From assembly GCF_003591485.1 (NCBI RefSeq), contig NZ_QZCF01000004.1, positions 425,251 to 489,250 of the forward strand: a stretch of 64,000 nucleotides of DNA, given 5' to 3'. This stretch comes from Paenibacillus sp. 1011MAR3C5 (lineage in GTDB: Bacteria > Bacillota > Bacilli > Paenibacillales > Paenibacillaceae). This document shows, one piece after another, positions 1-9,672 of this stretch. Made by a program: the position numbers and the translations under genes. Below the pieces are notes generated by a model. It had not been told where the DNA came from. It was given only the letters and a program-made list of their open reading frames with translations, and did no database searches. The number at the start of each line of letters is the position of its first letter. Position 1 is the first letter of the stretch.

Positions 1-1019
1 GCCAACTCGCACTGGTCGGTCCGTTCGCGGACAGCAAGGATCTGCTTGGTCCATGGCAATTTTCCCGCTACGGGCATGAGACCGTGTCGCTGTATGAAGG
101 TCTTGTAGCCAGCGGAATCGGAGAGGATCAGCTGCTGTACGCGCAGGGCAGCGGCGTCAATGACCCGCTGGACGGCGGCATTGAGGAGGCGCTCCGTGTT
201 GGCGCGCAAGCGGATGTAGTTGTGCTGGCGCTGGGCGAGAGCAGCGACATGTCCGGGGAAGCGGCATCCCGTCTTAGCATTCAACTGCCGGAGGCGCAGC
301 AGCGGCTGGCGGAAGCCGTCGTGGCGCTGGGCAAGCCAACGGTGCTGGTGCTGACGAACGGCCGGCCGCTTGTGCTTGATTGGTTCGATGCGAACGTCAG
401 CGCCATCGTAGAGACATGGTTCCTGGGTTCGCAGGCAGGCCATGCCATTGCAGATGTCCTGACGGGCAATTACAACCCGACCGGCAAGCTGACCATGAGC
501 TTCCCGGCGCATCAGGGACAGGTTCCGGTCTATTATAATCATTTCCTCACGGGCCGCCCGCTGACGGAAGCGAACCGGAACAGCAAATATATATCAAAGT
601 ATCTGGATGGACCGAACGATCCGCTGTATCCGTTCGGACACGGTTTAAGCTACAGCCGGTTCGATTATTCCGAGCTGCGGATCGACCGCTCCGGGATTGC
701 CGGGAGCGAGAAGCTTACTGCTGCGATTACAGTGACGAATAACGGCAATGTCGCCGGGGAAGAAACGGTACAGCTTTATATTCAGGACTGCCAGGGCAGT
801 ATTGTACGGCCAGTCAAGGAGCTGAAGGGCTTCCGCAAGCTTCAGCTTGCGCCAGGCGAAAGCGGAGAAGCTATATTCGAGATCGGGGAAGCGGATTTGG
901 CGTTCTGGTCGCCGAGCAGGGGCTTTGCGGCGGAGCCGGGCCGGTTCAGCTTGTATATCGGAGGAAGCAGCCGGGATGTGAAAGCAGCAGAATTCATATG
1001 GACGGACAGCAAGCAATAG
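1..1019 (+). CDS. GH3 family beta-glucosidase, 5'-truncated by window edge
   Basis: The reading frame is open from base 3, so the gene begins before the window; about 338 residues are visible. They cover the C-terminal alpha/beta sandwich of glycoside hydrolase family 3, with the early motif LVGPFADS and the stretch [16 protein letters not shown] that contributes to the active site in BglX-type enzymes. A fibronectin-III-like domain follows from about residue 230 ([16 protein letters not shown]). The family removes non-reducing terminal glucose, xylose or similar residues from oligosaccharides. The next gene, a second GH3 enzyme, starts 37 bases after the stop, so the two are probably co-transcribed. 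Whether there is a signal peptide cannot be seen. Exact substrate is not readable from sequence. Confidence 0.93.
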   Translation, partial: QLALVGPFADSKDLLGPWQFSRYGHETVSLYEGLVASGIGEDQLLYAQGSGVNDPLDGGIEEALRVGAQADVVVLALGESSDMSGEAASRLSIQLPEAQQRLAEAVVALGKPTVLVLTNGRPLVLDWFDANVSAIVETWFLGSQAGHAIADVLTGNYNPTGKLTMSFPAHQGQVPVYYNHFLTGRPLTEANRNSKYISKYLDGPNDPLYPFGHGLSYSRFDYSELRIDRSGIAGSEKLTAAITVTNNGNVAGEETVQLYIQDCQGSIVRPVKELKGFRKLQLAPGESGEAIFEIGEADLAFWSPSRGFAAEPGRFSLYIGGSSRDVKAAEFIWTDSKQ

Positions 1020-1056
1020 AGTGAGTAGATCAATCAATATGCGGGGAGGAATTACG

Positions 1057-3333
1057 ATGGGGAACAATCGGGACATTCAGGCACTGATCAAAGAGATGAC
1101 GTTGGAGGAGAAAGCTGGGCTTTGCTCTGGTCTGGACACTTGGCATACGAAAGGGATTGAGAGGCTCGGCATTCCGTCTGTCATGGTGACGGATGGACCG
1201 CACGGCCTTCGCAAACAACGGGCGTCGGCCGACCATTTGGGCTTGTTCGACAGCGTGCCTGCGACATGCTTTCCGTCTGCAGTCGGTGTAGCCAGCTCGT
1301 GGAACCGGAAATTGATTGAACAGATGGGACAGGCGCTTGGTGTAGAATGCCAAGCGGAGAATGTGGCTGTCCTGCTTGGCCCGGGTGCGAACATTAAGCG
1401 CTCTCCTCTCTGCGGACGCAACTTCGAATATTTCTCCGAGGACCCGTATCTCTCTTCGGAGATGGCGGCTTACCACATCAAGGGCGTGCAGAGCGAAGGC
1501 GTTGGCACTTCGCTTAAGCATTTTGCCGCGAACAATCAGGAGCATCGCCGGATGACCTCAGACTCCATCGTGGATGAGCGGACGCTGCGGGAAATTTATT
1601 TGGCCAGCTTCGAAGGCGCGGTCAAGCAGTCCCAGCCGTGGACGGTCATGTGCTCGTACAACAAGGTGAACGGCGAGTTCGCCGCGGAGAATGAGACGCT
1701 TCTGACAGCTATTCTGAAGGAAGAGTGGGGCCATGAAGGCTTCGTTGTCTCCGATTGGGGCGCCGTGAACGACCGGGTGAAGGGACTGGCTGCCGGCATG
1801 GAGCTGGAGATGCCGTCCAGCCATGGTGAAGGAGACCGCGCCATTATTGAAGCGGTCAAGAACGGCACGCTGCCGGTGGAGAAACTGGATCATGCCGTAG
1901 AGCGGCTGCTCTATGTAATCTTCAAGTCTGTCGACGGTCGGAAATCCGAAACGGTATTCGACCCTGCCGTTCATCATCAACTGGCCCGCGAGGTGGCTCG
2001 CGAAAGCATGGTGCTGCTGAAAAACGAAGAGGGTATCTTGCCGCTCAACCGGACCGGAACGCTGGCGGTCATCGGCGCGCTGGCGAAGGAGCCGCGCTAT
2101 CAGGGCAGCGGCAGCTCCCAGATCAATCCGACACGTCTAGAGGATATTAGCGAAGAGCTGGCCCGCTCCGCAGGCGATGGCGTGAAGCTAACGTATGCTC
2201 AGGGCTACGAGCTGAATCAGGACGATTCCTCCGAGCAGCTGACAAAGGAAGCGCTGGAGCACGCTTCACAGGCGGATGTAGCCGTCTTGTTCGCAGGACT
2301 GCCGAAGCGATATGAATCGGAAGGGTTCGACCGCAAGCACCTGCGCATGCCGGCCAATCAAGTGGCACTGATCGAGGCTGTAGCAGCTGTCCAGCCGAAT
2401 CTCATTGTCGTGCTGAGCAACGGTTCTCCGGTAGAGATGCCTTGGCTTGGCAGCGCCAAAGCCGTGCTTGAGGCGTATCTGGGAGGCCAGGCGCTCGGCG
2501 GAGCTATCGCCGATCTGCTGTTCGGCGATGCCAATCCGTCCGGCAAGCTGGCGGAGACTTTCCCCGTGCGGCTGAGCGACAATCCTTCTTATTTATTTTA
2601 CCCGGGCGAGGGAGACAAGGTGGAATACAGGGAAGGGATTTTCGTCGGCTACCGTTATTATGATAAAAAAGACATTGAAACGTTGTTCCCGTTCGGACAC
2701 GGGCTTAGCTATACGACTTTCGAATATACCGATCTTGCAATCGATAAGCGTCAGCTGACTGACGCAGAGAAGTTGACCGTGACGGTCAAAGTACGCAATA
2801 CCGGCTCTGTGGCGGGCAAGGAAATTGTGCAGCTGTATGTACGCGACATCGAAACCGAAGTGATCCGTCCCGACAAGGAGCTGAAGGGCTTCGACAAGGT
2901 AGAGCTGGCACCGGGAGAAACGAAGACGGTCACGTTTGAGCTGGATAAACGGAGCTTCGCCTTCTATGATGCGGATGCTGGCGACTGGCGGGTCGAGACC
3001 GGAGAATTTGATATTCTGATCGGCCAGTCGTCGCGGAATATCGTGCTGTCGGAGCGAGTGACCGTTCACTCCACAACGCCACAGCCGCTGGTCTATCATC
3101 GCAATTCCACAGTGTCGGATTTGATGAAGTCGGAGAAGGGCCAGGCTTTTGTCCAGCAGTTCATGAGCATACTTCCGTTCGCCGGTGCAGTCGGGGAAGA
3201 GCACAAGGAGATGCTGCGGGCGTTTATGGCGCATATGCCGCTTCGCGGACTGATCTCCTTCAGCGGCGGCAAGTTTACGGAAGAGAAGCTGGCGGAAGTA
3301 ATCAAGGGGTTGAATGCCGCTGAGAGCAACTGA
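1057..3333 (+). CDS. GH3 family beta-glucosidase (BglX/BglB-like), full length
   Basis: This 758-residue protein has all three parts of a typical GH3 glucosidase. The N-terminal TIM barrel carries VTDGPHG near residue 45, the KHFAANNQE motif (K154, H155) and the SDW nucleophile motif with Asp233. A second alpha/beta domain and an Fn3-like domain ([16 protein letters not shown]) follow, and then about 90 extra residues at the C-terminus. I chose ATG 1057 over an in-frame GTG at 1021 because GGGGAGGA sits 7 bases upstream of it. There is no signal peptide, so it probably works in the cytoplasm on imported oligosaccharides. It lies between another GH3 gene and a GH20-like gene in one transcription unit. 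Substrate specificity is inferred only at family level. Confidence 0.93.
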   Translation: MGNNRDIQALIKEMTLEEKAGLCSGLDTWHTKGIERLGIPSVMVTDGPHGLRKQRASADHLGLFDSVPATCFPSAVGVASSWNRKLIEQMGQALGVECQAENVAVLLGPGANIKRSPLCGRNFEYFSEDPYLSSEMAAYHIKGVQSEGVGTSLKHFAANNQEHRRMTSDSIVDERTLREIYLASFEGAVKQSQPWTVMCSYNKVNGEFAAENETLLTAILKEEWGHEGFVVSDWGAVNDRVKGLAAGMELEMPSSHGEGDRAIIEAVKNGTLPVEKLDHAVERLLYVIFKSVDGRKSETVFDPAVHHQLAREVARESMVLLKNEEGILPLNRTGTLAVIGALAKEPRYQGSGSSQINPTRLEDISEELARSAGDGVKLTYAQGYELNQDDSSEQLTKEALEHASQADVAVLFAGLPKRYESEGFDRKHLRMPANQVALIEAVAAVQPNLIVVLSNGSPVEMPWLGSAKAVLEAYLGGQALGGAIADLLFGDANPSGKLAETFPVRLSDNPSYLFYPGEGDKVEYREGIFVGYRYYDKKDIETLFPFGHGLSYTTFEYTDLAIDKRQLTDAEKLTVTVKVRNTGSVAGKEIVQLYVRDIETEVIRPDKELKGFDKVELAPGETKTVTFELDKRSFAFYDADAGDWRVETGEFDILIGQSSRNIVLSERVTVHSTTPQPLVYHRNSTVSDLMKSEKGQAFVQQFMSILPFAGAVGEEHKEMLRAFMAHMPLRGLISFSGGKFTEEKLAEVIKGLNAAESN

Positions 3334-3361
3334 CATCAACTGGGGATAGGAGGCTGGACAG

Positions 3362-5326
3362 ATGAATAAATCATTTTTTCCTTTGTACCCGCAGCCCCGC
3401 AAGCTGGAGCTGCGGGAAGGGAGCGGTTCCTTCTCGGCTGACTTCGCACTAGAGAACTTGAGCGAAGAGGCGAAGCGAGCAGCGTCCGTTGTGCGCGTGA
3501 AGGAGAGGCTTGAAGCTGCTGCAGCTCAATGGCTGGGTAGCGGACGCGGTGTCGATCGGGCGGAGCCGCTCGGCTTTAGGCCCGCGACAGCTTTGCGTAT
3601 TAAATTTCGTCCGGAACTATATGCTCAAGGTTACACTGTGGAGTGGAACGGAGTACGGTTAGAGGTTGGCTTTAGCGACCCGGAAGGTTTGCATTATGCA
3701 ATCGTTACATTGGAGCAGCTGATCGCCCGTCAAGGGCTCGCGTGCGCGTGCTTCCGCATCGAGGACGAGCCGGACTTCCCGGTCAGGGGCCTCATGCTGG
3801 ACATCGGACGGAACAAGATTCCGAAGATGGAGACGCTGTTCGCCTTGATCGACCGGATGTCCGAGCTGAAAATGAACCATTTGCAGCTCTACATGGAAGG
3901 TTTCTGCTTTAACTACGAGACGTTCCGGGATTCCTTCCCGGAGGCAACGCCGCTTAGCGGAGCGGAGTTCCGCCAGTTGGATGCCTATGCGAAAGAGCGG
4001 TTCATCGACCTGGTGCCGAATCAGAATTGCCTTGGCCACATGGGGCCTTGGCTGGCGAAGCCGGAGTTCGCCGACCTGGCGGAGCATCCAGGCGGACAGG
4101 AGACGCCGGTCTCCATCAAGCTTCCGCCGGTTACGCTCAATCCGCTTGACAGCCGGTCGATCGATCTGGTGCGTACAATGTTCGATGAGCTGCTGCCGCA
4201 TTTTACATCGGAATACGTCAATGTGAATATGGATGAGCCTTTCGGCCTTGGCAAAGGGCAAAGCAAGGAGCGTGCCCAAGAGGTCGGAGTGGGCAAGGTG
4301 TATATGGATTATGCGGAGCAGGTATTCGAGATTATTCACAGCCATGGCAAACGCACGCTGATGTGGGGCGATATTCTGACCAAGCATGAGGACATTATTC
4401 CGCTGCTTCCGAAGGATGTAATCGTGCTGGACTGGAATTACGAGAGCCACACCTCGTTCGAGGCGAACGGCAAGCTGCTGCAGCGCCACGGCGTGCCTTA
4501 TTATGTCTGTCCGGGCACCAGCACATGGTCTGCCATTACGGGACGGACGGACAATATGCTGGACAATATTGCCGATGCCGCCCGCAGCGGCAAGGCTTAC
4601 GGCGCAGCCGGCATGATCATGACGGATTGGGGCGATTCCGGCCATTGGCAGCCGCTCGTTATGAGCTACCCGGCTTATGCGTATGCTGCCGCCGCAAGCT
4701 GGCAGGCTGAAGCCAATCTGGAGCAGCATGAGCTGATGGAGCGGTATGTGGCGGATTGCATGCTGCAGGATGACTCGGGGCATGCGGGCAAGCTGCTGCT
4801 GGAGCTGGGACGCTACAGCCATCTGGAGAACAGCACGCTGGAGAATATGACCTACACGAACTATCTTCTGAACCGCGGGCTGTCGACGAAGGAGAAACTG
4901 CTGTCGGAGACGGATATGATCATTAAGCTGCTCGTGGAGATTGGCGGGCGAGGCATCCCGTTCCAGCTGGACTACCGCTATGACGATATGCTGGCATGGC
5001 TGAGGGAGCAGAAGGAGACGCTCGGCGAGCTGCGGCTGAAGCTGGATGATGCGAAGATCGTATCGGAAGAGCTTGCGCATGCGATTTCTTTGATCGAGCA
5101 TGGCTCCGGCCTGCACCGCTACATCTTCGGCTTGGAGCTGCCGGATGCCGCAGCGGAGATCGCATGGCTGCGCAAGCTGCATAACGAGCTTGCTTCCATC
5201 CTTGCAGAGTTCGACCGTCTATGGTTGATTCGCAACCGGAGAGGAGGTCTTGAAGCCAGCACCCGCAATCTCCATAGGCTGCTGAAGCAGTATGAGGAGC
5301 GGCTTGCGGAGCTGGAGAGTGTGTAG
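3362..5326 (+). CDS. GH20-type beta-N-acetylhexosaminidase family protein
   Basis: The 654-residue product matches glycoside hydrolase family 20. It has an N-terminal alpha/beta domain to about residue 135, a barrel beginning at FPVRGLMLDIGRNKIPK, and the adjacent acid pair Asp291-Glu292 in VNMDEPFGLGKG. That pair corresponds to the substrate-assisted DE dyad of the family. About 180 helical residues follow the barrel. There is no signal peptide. The start is supported by AGGAGG 8 bases upstream, and the gene begins 28 bases after the GH3 stop. Family members release terminal GlcNAc or GalNAc; some distant relatives act on other sugars, so the substrate is uncertain. The GH3-GH3-GH20 grouping suggests stepwise trimming of a mixed glycan. 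Confidence 0.85.
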   Translation: MNKSFFPLYPQPRKLELREGSGSFSADFALENLSEEAKRAASVVRVKERLEAAAAQWLGSGRGVDRAEPLGFRPATALRIKFRPELYAQGYTVEWNGVRLEVGFSDPEGLHYAIVTLEQLIARQGLACACFRIEDEPDFPVRGLMLDIGRNKIPKMETLFALIDRMSELKMNHLQLYMEGFCFNYETFRDSFPEATPLSGAEFRQLDAYAKERFIDLVPNQNCLGHMGPWLAKPEFADLAEHPGGQETPVSIKLPPVTLNPLDSRSIDLVRTMFDELLPHFTSEYVNVNMDEPFGLGKGQSKERAQEVGVGKVYMDYAEQVFEIIHSHGKRTLMWGDILTKHEDIIPLLPKDVIVLDWNYESHTSFEANGKLLQRHGVPYYVCPGTSTWSAITGRTDNMLDNIADAARSGKAYGAAGMIMTDWGDSGHWQPLVMSYPAYAYAAAASWQAEANLEQHELMERYVADCMLQDDSGHAGKLLLELGRYSHLENSTLENMTYTNYLLNRGLSTKEKLLSETDMIIKLLVEIGGRGIPFQLDYRYDDMLAWLREQKETLGELRLKLDDAKIVSEELAHAISLIEHGSGLHRYIFGLELPDAAAEIAWLRKLHNELASILAEFDRLWLIRNRRGGLEASTRNLHRLLKQYEERLAELESV

Positions 5327-5371
5327 CGAAATAAAAGATAACGATTTGACACAACTCCAATTGAGCAGATT

Positions 5372-5395
5372 AAGGCTCTTTTAACGAGAGCCTTT
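5372..5395 (+). terminator. Hairpin after the GH3-GH3-GH20 operon
   Basis: AAGGCTCT and AGAGCCTT form an 8-bp stem with a 7-base loop, followed by TTTGTG. The T-run is short. It lies 45 bases after the last hydrolase stop, where an operon end is expected. Confidence 0.5.
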
Positions 5396-5643
5396 GTGCT
5401 GGCTTTGATACTATAGACTTAGCTTTTTTGTCTGAAATCGGGCAATGCGCGCTGTGTCTTCTTTGTTTTGTTAGCCAGCGGGTGAGTTGTAGTAATCTGA
5501 GACGGTTCAGACAGAACTCCATTTACAAATTCTCGCATAGAACATCGTCGGCGATGTGACGAAAGACCTTAATGATGTGCAGTTTCGCATGAAAAAATGG
5601 AAATAATTAGATATATTATACATGTATAGTATACCCAAAACAT

Positions 5644-6470
5644 TTGATATCCTTTATTCCTTTTTCCTCCAGCAACCTCCACCCTCATTTTCGCATCAAA
5701 TCGGGAAGAGGTAGACTTGGCGAGCGTAAACATGACGCTATTGTAAGAAAGCGTATGTCCCTGCCCAAGTTTACAATATTAACGAATGGTGAATATATGG
5801 TTCAGATCGACAGATGGATCAAGCTTGATGTAGGCTGACCCTACCATTTTAGGCTGAACTGCGAATTTGCGATTGTGCTTTTGTAGGAGACCTGGTAGCG
5901 CTGCATTAGCCTCCTCCATCGTGTTGATTCCGAGCAGCCGAAGTTAAATAACTAGACGGTCCTGGAGCTCCACACGGCCCTAGGCCTGCGGCGTCGTCAA
6001 TAGCAGCATGCAACCATGCAACCACAGGCGGGAGCGCGATCCTCTAGCCAGGCATAGGGCGTAGCGTCGATCTGCCATAGCAGCCTGCTTGCGGTTTGCG
6101 TTTGCGTGGCTTGGCTTGCTTAATCCCCTCAGCCAGGAGGACATGTCTGATATTAGAAGCGCTTAATTTCAGTGACTCATGTTCCTCAAGAAGTTCTGCA
6201 AAATGACAGTTATTGCTCCGTCATATTTTTCTTTATAGAGGGATACTGCCTTTCCTTCACTTCATTTGGTAATGCGTGCTGGGGCTTCCTTCCTCGATTC
6301 ATGTGTATGAGTCCCTTCGTACCTTCTCCTAATTGATATTTCTTCTTTAGTCGGATAACTTGTCTTTCTGTCAGGTTAAGCGCCGCTGCTCCTTCTCGAT
6401 TTGTGATCTGCTTGCTGAGTAACTTTTCCACTACAAGTACCTTCTTTAGTTCTGCTTTCGTCAATTTCAA
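5644..6470 (-). pseudogene. Decayed IS1202-like (ISNCY group) transposase
   Basis: Read on the minus strand, the first 86 codons from 6470 give an intact N-terminal helix-turn-helix (EGAAALNLTERQVIRLKKKY, then LIHMNRGRKPQHALP) typical of IS1202/ISNCY transposases. After a gap, further homologous pieces appear in shifted frames: FAELLEEHESLKLSASNIRH with LLAEGIKQAKPRKRKP, then LLWQIDATPYAWLEDRAPA with the first catalytic Asp. Next come PGLLQKHNRKFAVQPKMVGS and a tail near 5670-5760 (GHTLSYNSVMFTLA). Frameshifts, stops and a missing middle part (second Asp and Glu of the DDE triad) show it is dead. Terminal inverted repeats could not be fixed; a candidate outer edge is near 6485-6510. Confidence 0.8.
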
Positions 6471-6606
6471 TGTTCCTGTTCCATAGTGACATTATCTCAG
6501 AACAATAAAATCCACTTTTTGTTGATATTGAACTTAAAGGAATAATTTGTTACCATGAGTTGTGAAAGCACTAAGAGTTGCATGTTCTTTTAATGGGAGG
6601 GGTTGT

Positions 6607-6972
6607 ATGAAGTTTACTCGACTTTTTTTTATTTTGTGTGTAATTTTGATTGTGGGGTGTCAAGAAAAAGTGGACACAAATAGTTATACCTTTCAAGTCG
6701 AAACTAAAAATATCAAGGTCGTATTAGGAAATGGAAATAAACTAAATATTAATGATGAGGAAACTGTTAGTATGATCTTAAAGAATATAAACGGAAGTAC
6801 TTACAAACCGCTATCGTTTCCGGAGCAGGTAGGGGGATTTACACTTTATTTTGATGATGGATGGGAATATAGCTCACAGGGATATATTGAAAAGGATCAT
6901 AAAAAATATAAAGCAGATGATAAAAAAACAGTTGAACTTATCAATAACTATGTAAATACCCTTCATAATTAA
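6607..6972 (+). CDS. Small secreted lipoprotein, unknown function
   Basis: This 121-residue protein has a short lipoprotein signal, MKFTRLFFILCVILIVGC, with the lipobox IVGC and Cys18 as the lipidation site. The mature part is polar and Lys-rich with no family I recognise. I start it at ATG 6607 because GGGAGG lies 7 bases upstream; the frame is open 15 codons further up but with no signal there. Base composition is clearly AT-richer than the hydrolase operon, in keeping with an accessory patch. It converges with the secreted peptidase gene and shares a bidirectional terminator with it. Confidence 0.75.
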   Translation: MKFTRLFFILCVILIVGCQEKVDTNSYTFQVETKNIKVVLGNGNKLNINDEETVSMILKNINGSTYKPLSFPEQVGGFTLYFDDGWEYSSQGYIEKDHKKYKADDKKTVELINNYVNTLHN

Positions 6973-7010
6973 AACAGAGAGAAGTGTGATTTCACACTTC
7001 TCTCTGTTTT
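6971..7010. terminator. Perfect bidirectional terminator
   Basis: A 19-bp perfect inverted repeat with a 2-base centre, starting AAAACAGAGAG and ending CTCTCTGTTTT. It sits between two convergent genes and carries A/T tracts on both sides, so it can act in both directions. Confidence 0.9.
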
Positions 7011-7018
7011 AATTACTT

Positions 7019-8167
7019 TTATATTGCCGAGCCGGGAACAACAGTTACCGTTTCGTTCCATGATAGATTAGATATATAAAGATACACAGATTTAGGTGTT
7101 GTATTCCAAGTATCTCGTACAATAACGTACCTATGCCATTGAAAGAGGGTGCTGGTCTGTTGATATTCTTCATATCCAACGCCTGTCATGTCGTGATTTC
7201 CGTAAGTAGCATCGCCAGTTGTATTTATTATAGTAGGTCTATTGTTAGTAATTTGACTTCTATGTGTAGCGAAGCTTGGCGAAGTTCTTGTAACTGTTAC
7301 ATTCCAACCGCGATCATTCCAAAATTTTTTCATTCCAGTAACTCGGTCATTCCAATCGGTTGTACCACCACTACTTACGTTAGTATTCATGTACGATGAG
7401 CCTGCCAATACATCTATCAAAGTTGATGATGATGTTGTGCTTTGTAAAAGTGAAGTGTATCCATGAGAATATCTGTAATACCAAATGATATTTGCAAATG
7501 AGGTAGGACTACAACCAGCCCTCCATTGAAAATCGGGAACATCTGAAAGTATTTTTGAGCTGTAACTATGAATTGAAGCAGGAACAATCGAGGAGGTTGT
7601 AGATAAGGAAAATAAGGAATCTGTATTTGATGTTAAAGCTTGTTCACCTACTTTTACAGAGTTTAACGACTTGCTTATTTTCAAATCACGTTTAGAAATT
7701 TCTAATCCCTGACGAATGTCATAGTAACCGTTTGAAGCTAATTTCAGATAGTATTGGAGTGGTCCAAGATATATGGCACTATCATTACTATCTTTTTGGG
7801 TATAAGGTCCAGTCCCTTCACGCGCAGATTCAATAACCAAGGGATCAATTGCTCTCACAATTAGATACCCAGCATCTCCATTGGCGTTTCTTACATCAAA
7901 ATAGAATGAGGTAACCTCGTTGTCGAAATTGAATAAAGGAAACCGATAAGTTACAGAAGCTGAGGACCATGGTTTATAATCACCATGTGTTTTTACAATC
8001 TCCACGTATTCATTTGCTGTATCCCATGCAGATTGGAGTAAACGACCATATTCTGACTTATTAAGTTCGGTAGTTTTTGTGTCTGAACTAGCAAGGGTGG
8101 AGAACGGGGTGACGAGTAACAAAACAAATGTCAACAGCAGAGCAAAATACATCTTTGATTTGAACAT
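7019..8167 (-). CDS. Secreted C39-like cysteine peptidase
   Basis: The 382-residue product starts with a signal peptide (hydrophobic to about residue 26, PFSTLAS). A propeptide-like region of about 170 residues follows. The C-terminal papain-fold domain resembles the Peptidase_C39_2 group: Cys219 in WRAGCSPTSFANIIWYY, His325 in GNHDMTGVGYE and Asp352 in VRDTW give a complete Cys-His-Asp set. The product is expected outside the cell or in the wall. The start codon has AAAGGAG upstream on the minus strand, and a SigmaA-like promoter lies at 8205-8232. It stands alone, facing a small lipoprotein. No bacteriocin or ABC exporter gene is adjacent, so a leader-processing role is not supported. Substrate unknown. 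Confidence 0.8.
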   Translation of the reverse strand: MFKSKMYFALLLTFVLLLVTPFSTLASSDTKTTELNKSEYGRLLQSAWDTANEYVEIVKTHGDYKPWSSASVTYRFPLFNFDNEVTSFYFDVRNANGDAGYLIVRAIDPLVIESAREGTGPYTQKDSNDSAIYLGPLQYYLKLASNGYYDIRQGLEISKRDLKISKSLNSVKVGEQALTSNTDSLFSLSTTSSIVPASIHSYSSKILSDVPDFQWRAGCSPTSFANIIWYYRYSHGYTSLLQSTTSSSTLIDVLAGSSYMNTNVSSGGTTDWNDRVTGMKKFWNDRGWNVTVTRTSPSFATHRSQITNNRPTIINTTGDATYGNHDMTGVGYEEYQQTSTLFQWHRYVIVRDTWNTTPKSVYLYISNLSWNETVTVVPGSAI

Positions 8168-8204
8168 GCAAACACTCCTTTAATAGATTTTGAATTCATT
8201 CCCA

Positions 8205-8232
8205 ATTCTACCATATTATCTATTAAATTCAA
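8205..8232 (-). promoter_or_regulatory. SigmaA-type promoter of the C39-like peptidase
   Basis: On the minus strand, TTGAAT (8227-8232) and TAGAAT (8205-8210) are separated by 16 bases and lie about 40 bases upstream of the start codon. Confidence 0.55.
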
Positions 8233-8378
8233 GTAAGATCACTGATGCGCATTGGTTTTTCGGAATCTTTATACTTTCCAATTAAAATTACTCACTAGTG
8301 TTGCATAAACCCGTGGCAACCAAATTGAATAAATTTTCAGAAAATGTTCGAGATGATAATGAAAAAGGTCAGACAGCC

Positions 8379-8615
8379 CTTAAAGGTTGCCCTCCCATTT
8401 GGTTGAATTATGTATTTCTACGGATTCATCGTACAGCACCTTCATGCCGATTTCTTCTAGAAGATCTATCGGCTCTTGCATCTCACCGTTGAAGCGGTCA
8501 TGGCTGCCTAGTGAGGCATAGACGCTGTAATCCCGGATAGAATCTCGCCGATTTCTTTCTTAATTAGAATGTAGAACTCATTAAGTCCGTATACCAACAA
8601 GATTGCGATAAACAT
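8379..8615 (-). pseudogene. Relic of a metallophosphoesterase
   Basis: On the minus strand an ATG at 8615 opens a short membrane-like N-terminus (MFIAILLVYGLNEFYILIKK). After a deletion and frame change it continues as YASLGSHDRFNGEMQ, then LLEEIGMKVLYDESVEI, ending at a stop at 8379. The second piece matches the GNHD block and following strand of membrane-linked metallophosphoesterases (YkuE/YaeI type), with the Asn of GNHD changed to Ser. The central domain is missing, so this is a remnant. The flanks of this relic (8233-8378 and 8616-8900) hold no gene I can recognise; a possible C-terminal scrap lies near 8709-8810. Confidence 0.5.
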
Positions 8616-8923
8616 GATGTCTTCCTTTAGAATATTAGTCCCGTTATAGCATTTGGCAAACGACAGTTAATAACGAGTCTGTACAGTCGAGGACTGTAAT
8701 CTAGAATGCAATACCGTATAAAGTCCCAAAGCGGCAAGGATTACGGAGCTGCCGTCATGATCGTGTCGGAATTGGAGGGAAGAACTTTTTGCAATGGATT
8801 TGATTTATAAGATTTATTGGTTTTTTCTCCAAGATGAAAAATATACCAAAAGCCTCTTGTTTCCATATTAGGGATTAGGTATTCTATGAGGGCTTTTAAC
8901 AACGAAATGGGAGCGTGAAAAGT

Positions 8924-9598
8924 TTGAAGAAGAGCGTTTTTGCAGCTGTCATCAGCGCAGCCATGCTGGTAAGCATGGGAACCGGAGCATTGGCAGCGAC
9001 CAAGCTGCAAGAGATCAAGGCATTCTTGAATCCGGAAGTTAAAGTAAAGGTAGACGGCAAGCCAATCCAGCTGAGGGATGCTAATCAGAATGCCATTGTG
9101 CCGATTAATTATAACAACTCCAATTATTTTCCGATTCGGGCGATTTCTGATGCTTTGGGAATTGCAGTTGATTACGACACCGCAACTAAAACGATTATTT
9201 TGGGAGAAAAAGTCGATGGAACTGCAATAGCAAAGGGCTTTGATGATATGTACCATACCAAAGACCCTGCCCAAACGACATACAAAGGCGTTAATTACAA
9301 GGAAGCGTATTTCAATAATGCATCTGGCAACCGCAGCGGAGGCTTCATGCTTTATCCGAAAAAGGAGCATCAAAAGCTATATCTTCAAATAGCAGCTGTC
9401 GGTGAGGATCTGGAGGATATCGAGATCAAGGATAGCGACAATGATATTATCTTGAAGCAAACCAAGGTGATCAAAGTCGCAGATGGACTCGTCACCATTG
9501 AAGCCGATATTGGCGGGGTGAGCTCATTGTATGTGCATTTTAAGATTAAATCTGATGGAGCTGTATTTGTGCCTTTGAATACTTCCTATTATAAGTAA
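8924..9598 (+). CDS. Secreted protein with copper-amine-oxidase N-terminal-like (stalk) domain
   Basis: The product (224 residues) has a clear signal peptide (MKKSVFAAVISAAMLVSMGT, cleavage near ALA-ATK). A single stalk domain of the copper amine oxidase N-terminal type follows at about residues 30-100, with VKVDGKPIQLRD and PIRAISDALGIAVDYD. The last 120 residues form a beta-rich region I cannot assign. I chose the TTG at 8924 because GGGAG lies 11 bases upstream; an in-frame GTG at 8915 is only 2 bases from it. Such stalk proteins are abundant in Paenibacillus envelopes, often with unknown ligands. No operon partner is visible. Confidence 0.8.
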   Translation: MKKSVFAAVISAAMLVSMGTGALAATKLQEIKAFLNPEVKVKVDGKPIQLRDANQNAIVPINYNNSNYFPIRAISDALGIAVDYDTATKTIILGEKVDGTAIAKGFDDMYHTKDPAQTTYKGVNYKEAYFNNASGNRSGGFMLYPKKEHQKLYLQIAAVGEDLEDIEIKDSDNDIILKQTKVIKVADGLVTIEADIGGVSSLYVHFKIKSDGAVFVPLNTSYYK

Positions 9599-9639
9599 TA
9601 TCCGCAGTCTAGAATAATAAACGGCTATTTTGAGCACAA

Positions 9640-9672
9640 AGAGAGCCTGACACAAGGGCAGGCTCTCTGTTT
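9640..9672 (+). terminator. Terminator after the stalk-domain gene
   Basis: AGAGAGCCTG and CAGGCTCTCT form a 10-bp stem with a 9-base loop, followed by a T-rich run. Confidence 0.85.

Noticed and set aside
3659..5182. 507-codon open frame on the minus strand opposite the GH20-type gene
   Set aside because: Its translation is rich in Arg, Gln and Leu with no domain, and the plus-strand frame carries a clear family. It is a codon-bias shadow.
5644..5838. 64-codon plus-strand frame near 5.7 kb
   Set aside because: It lies antisense to the decayed transposase tail, which explains the sequence better.
8741..9373. 210-codon minus-strand frame opposite the stalk-domain gene
   Set aside because: No SD and Cys/Asn-rich nonsense-like sequence, while the plus strand encodes a signal peptide and stalk domain.
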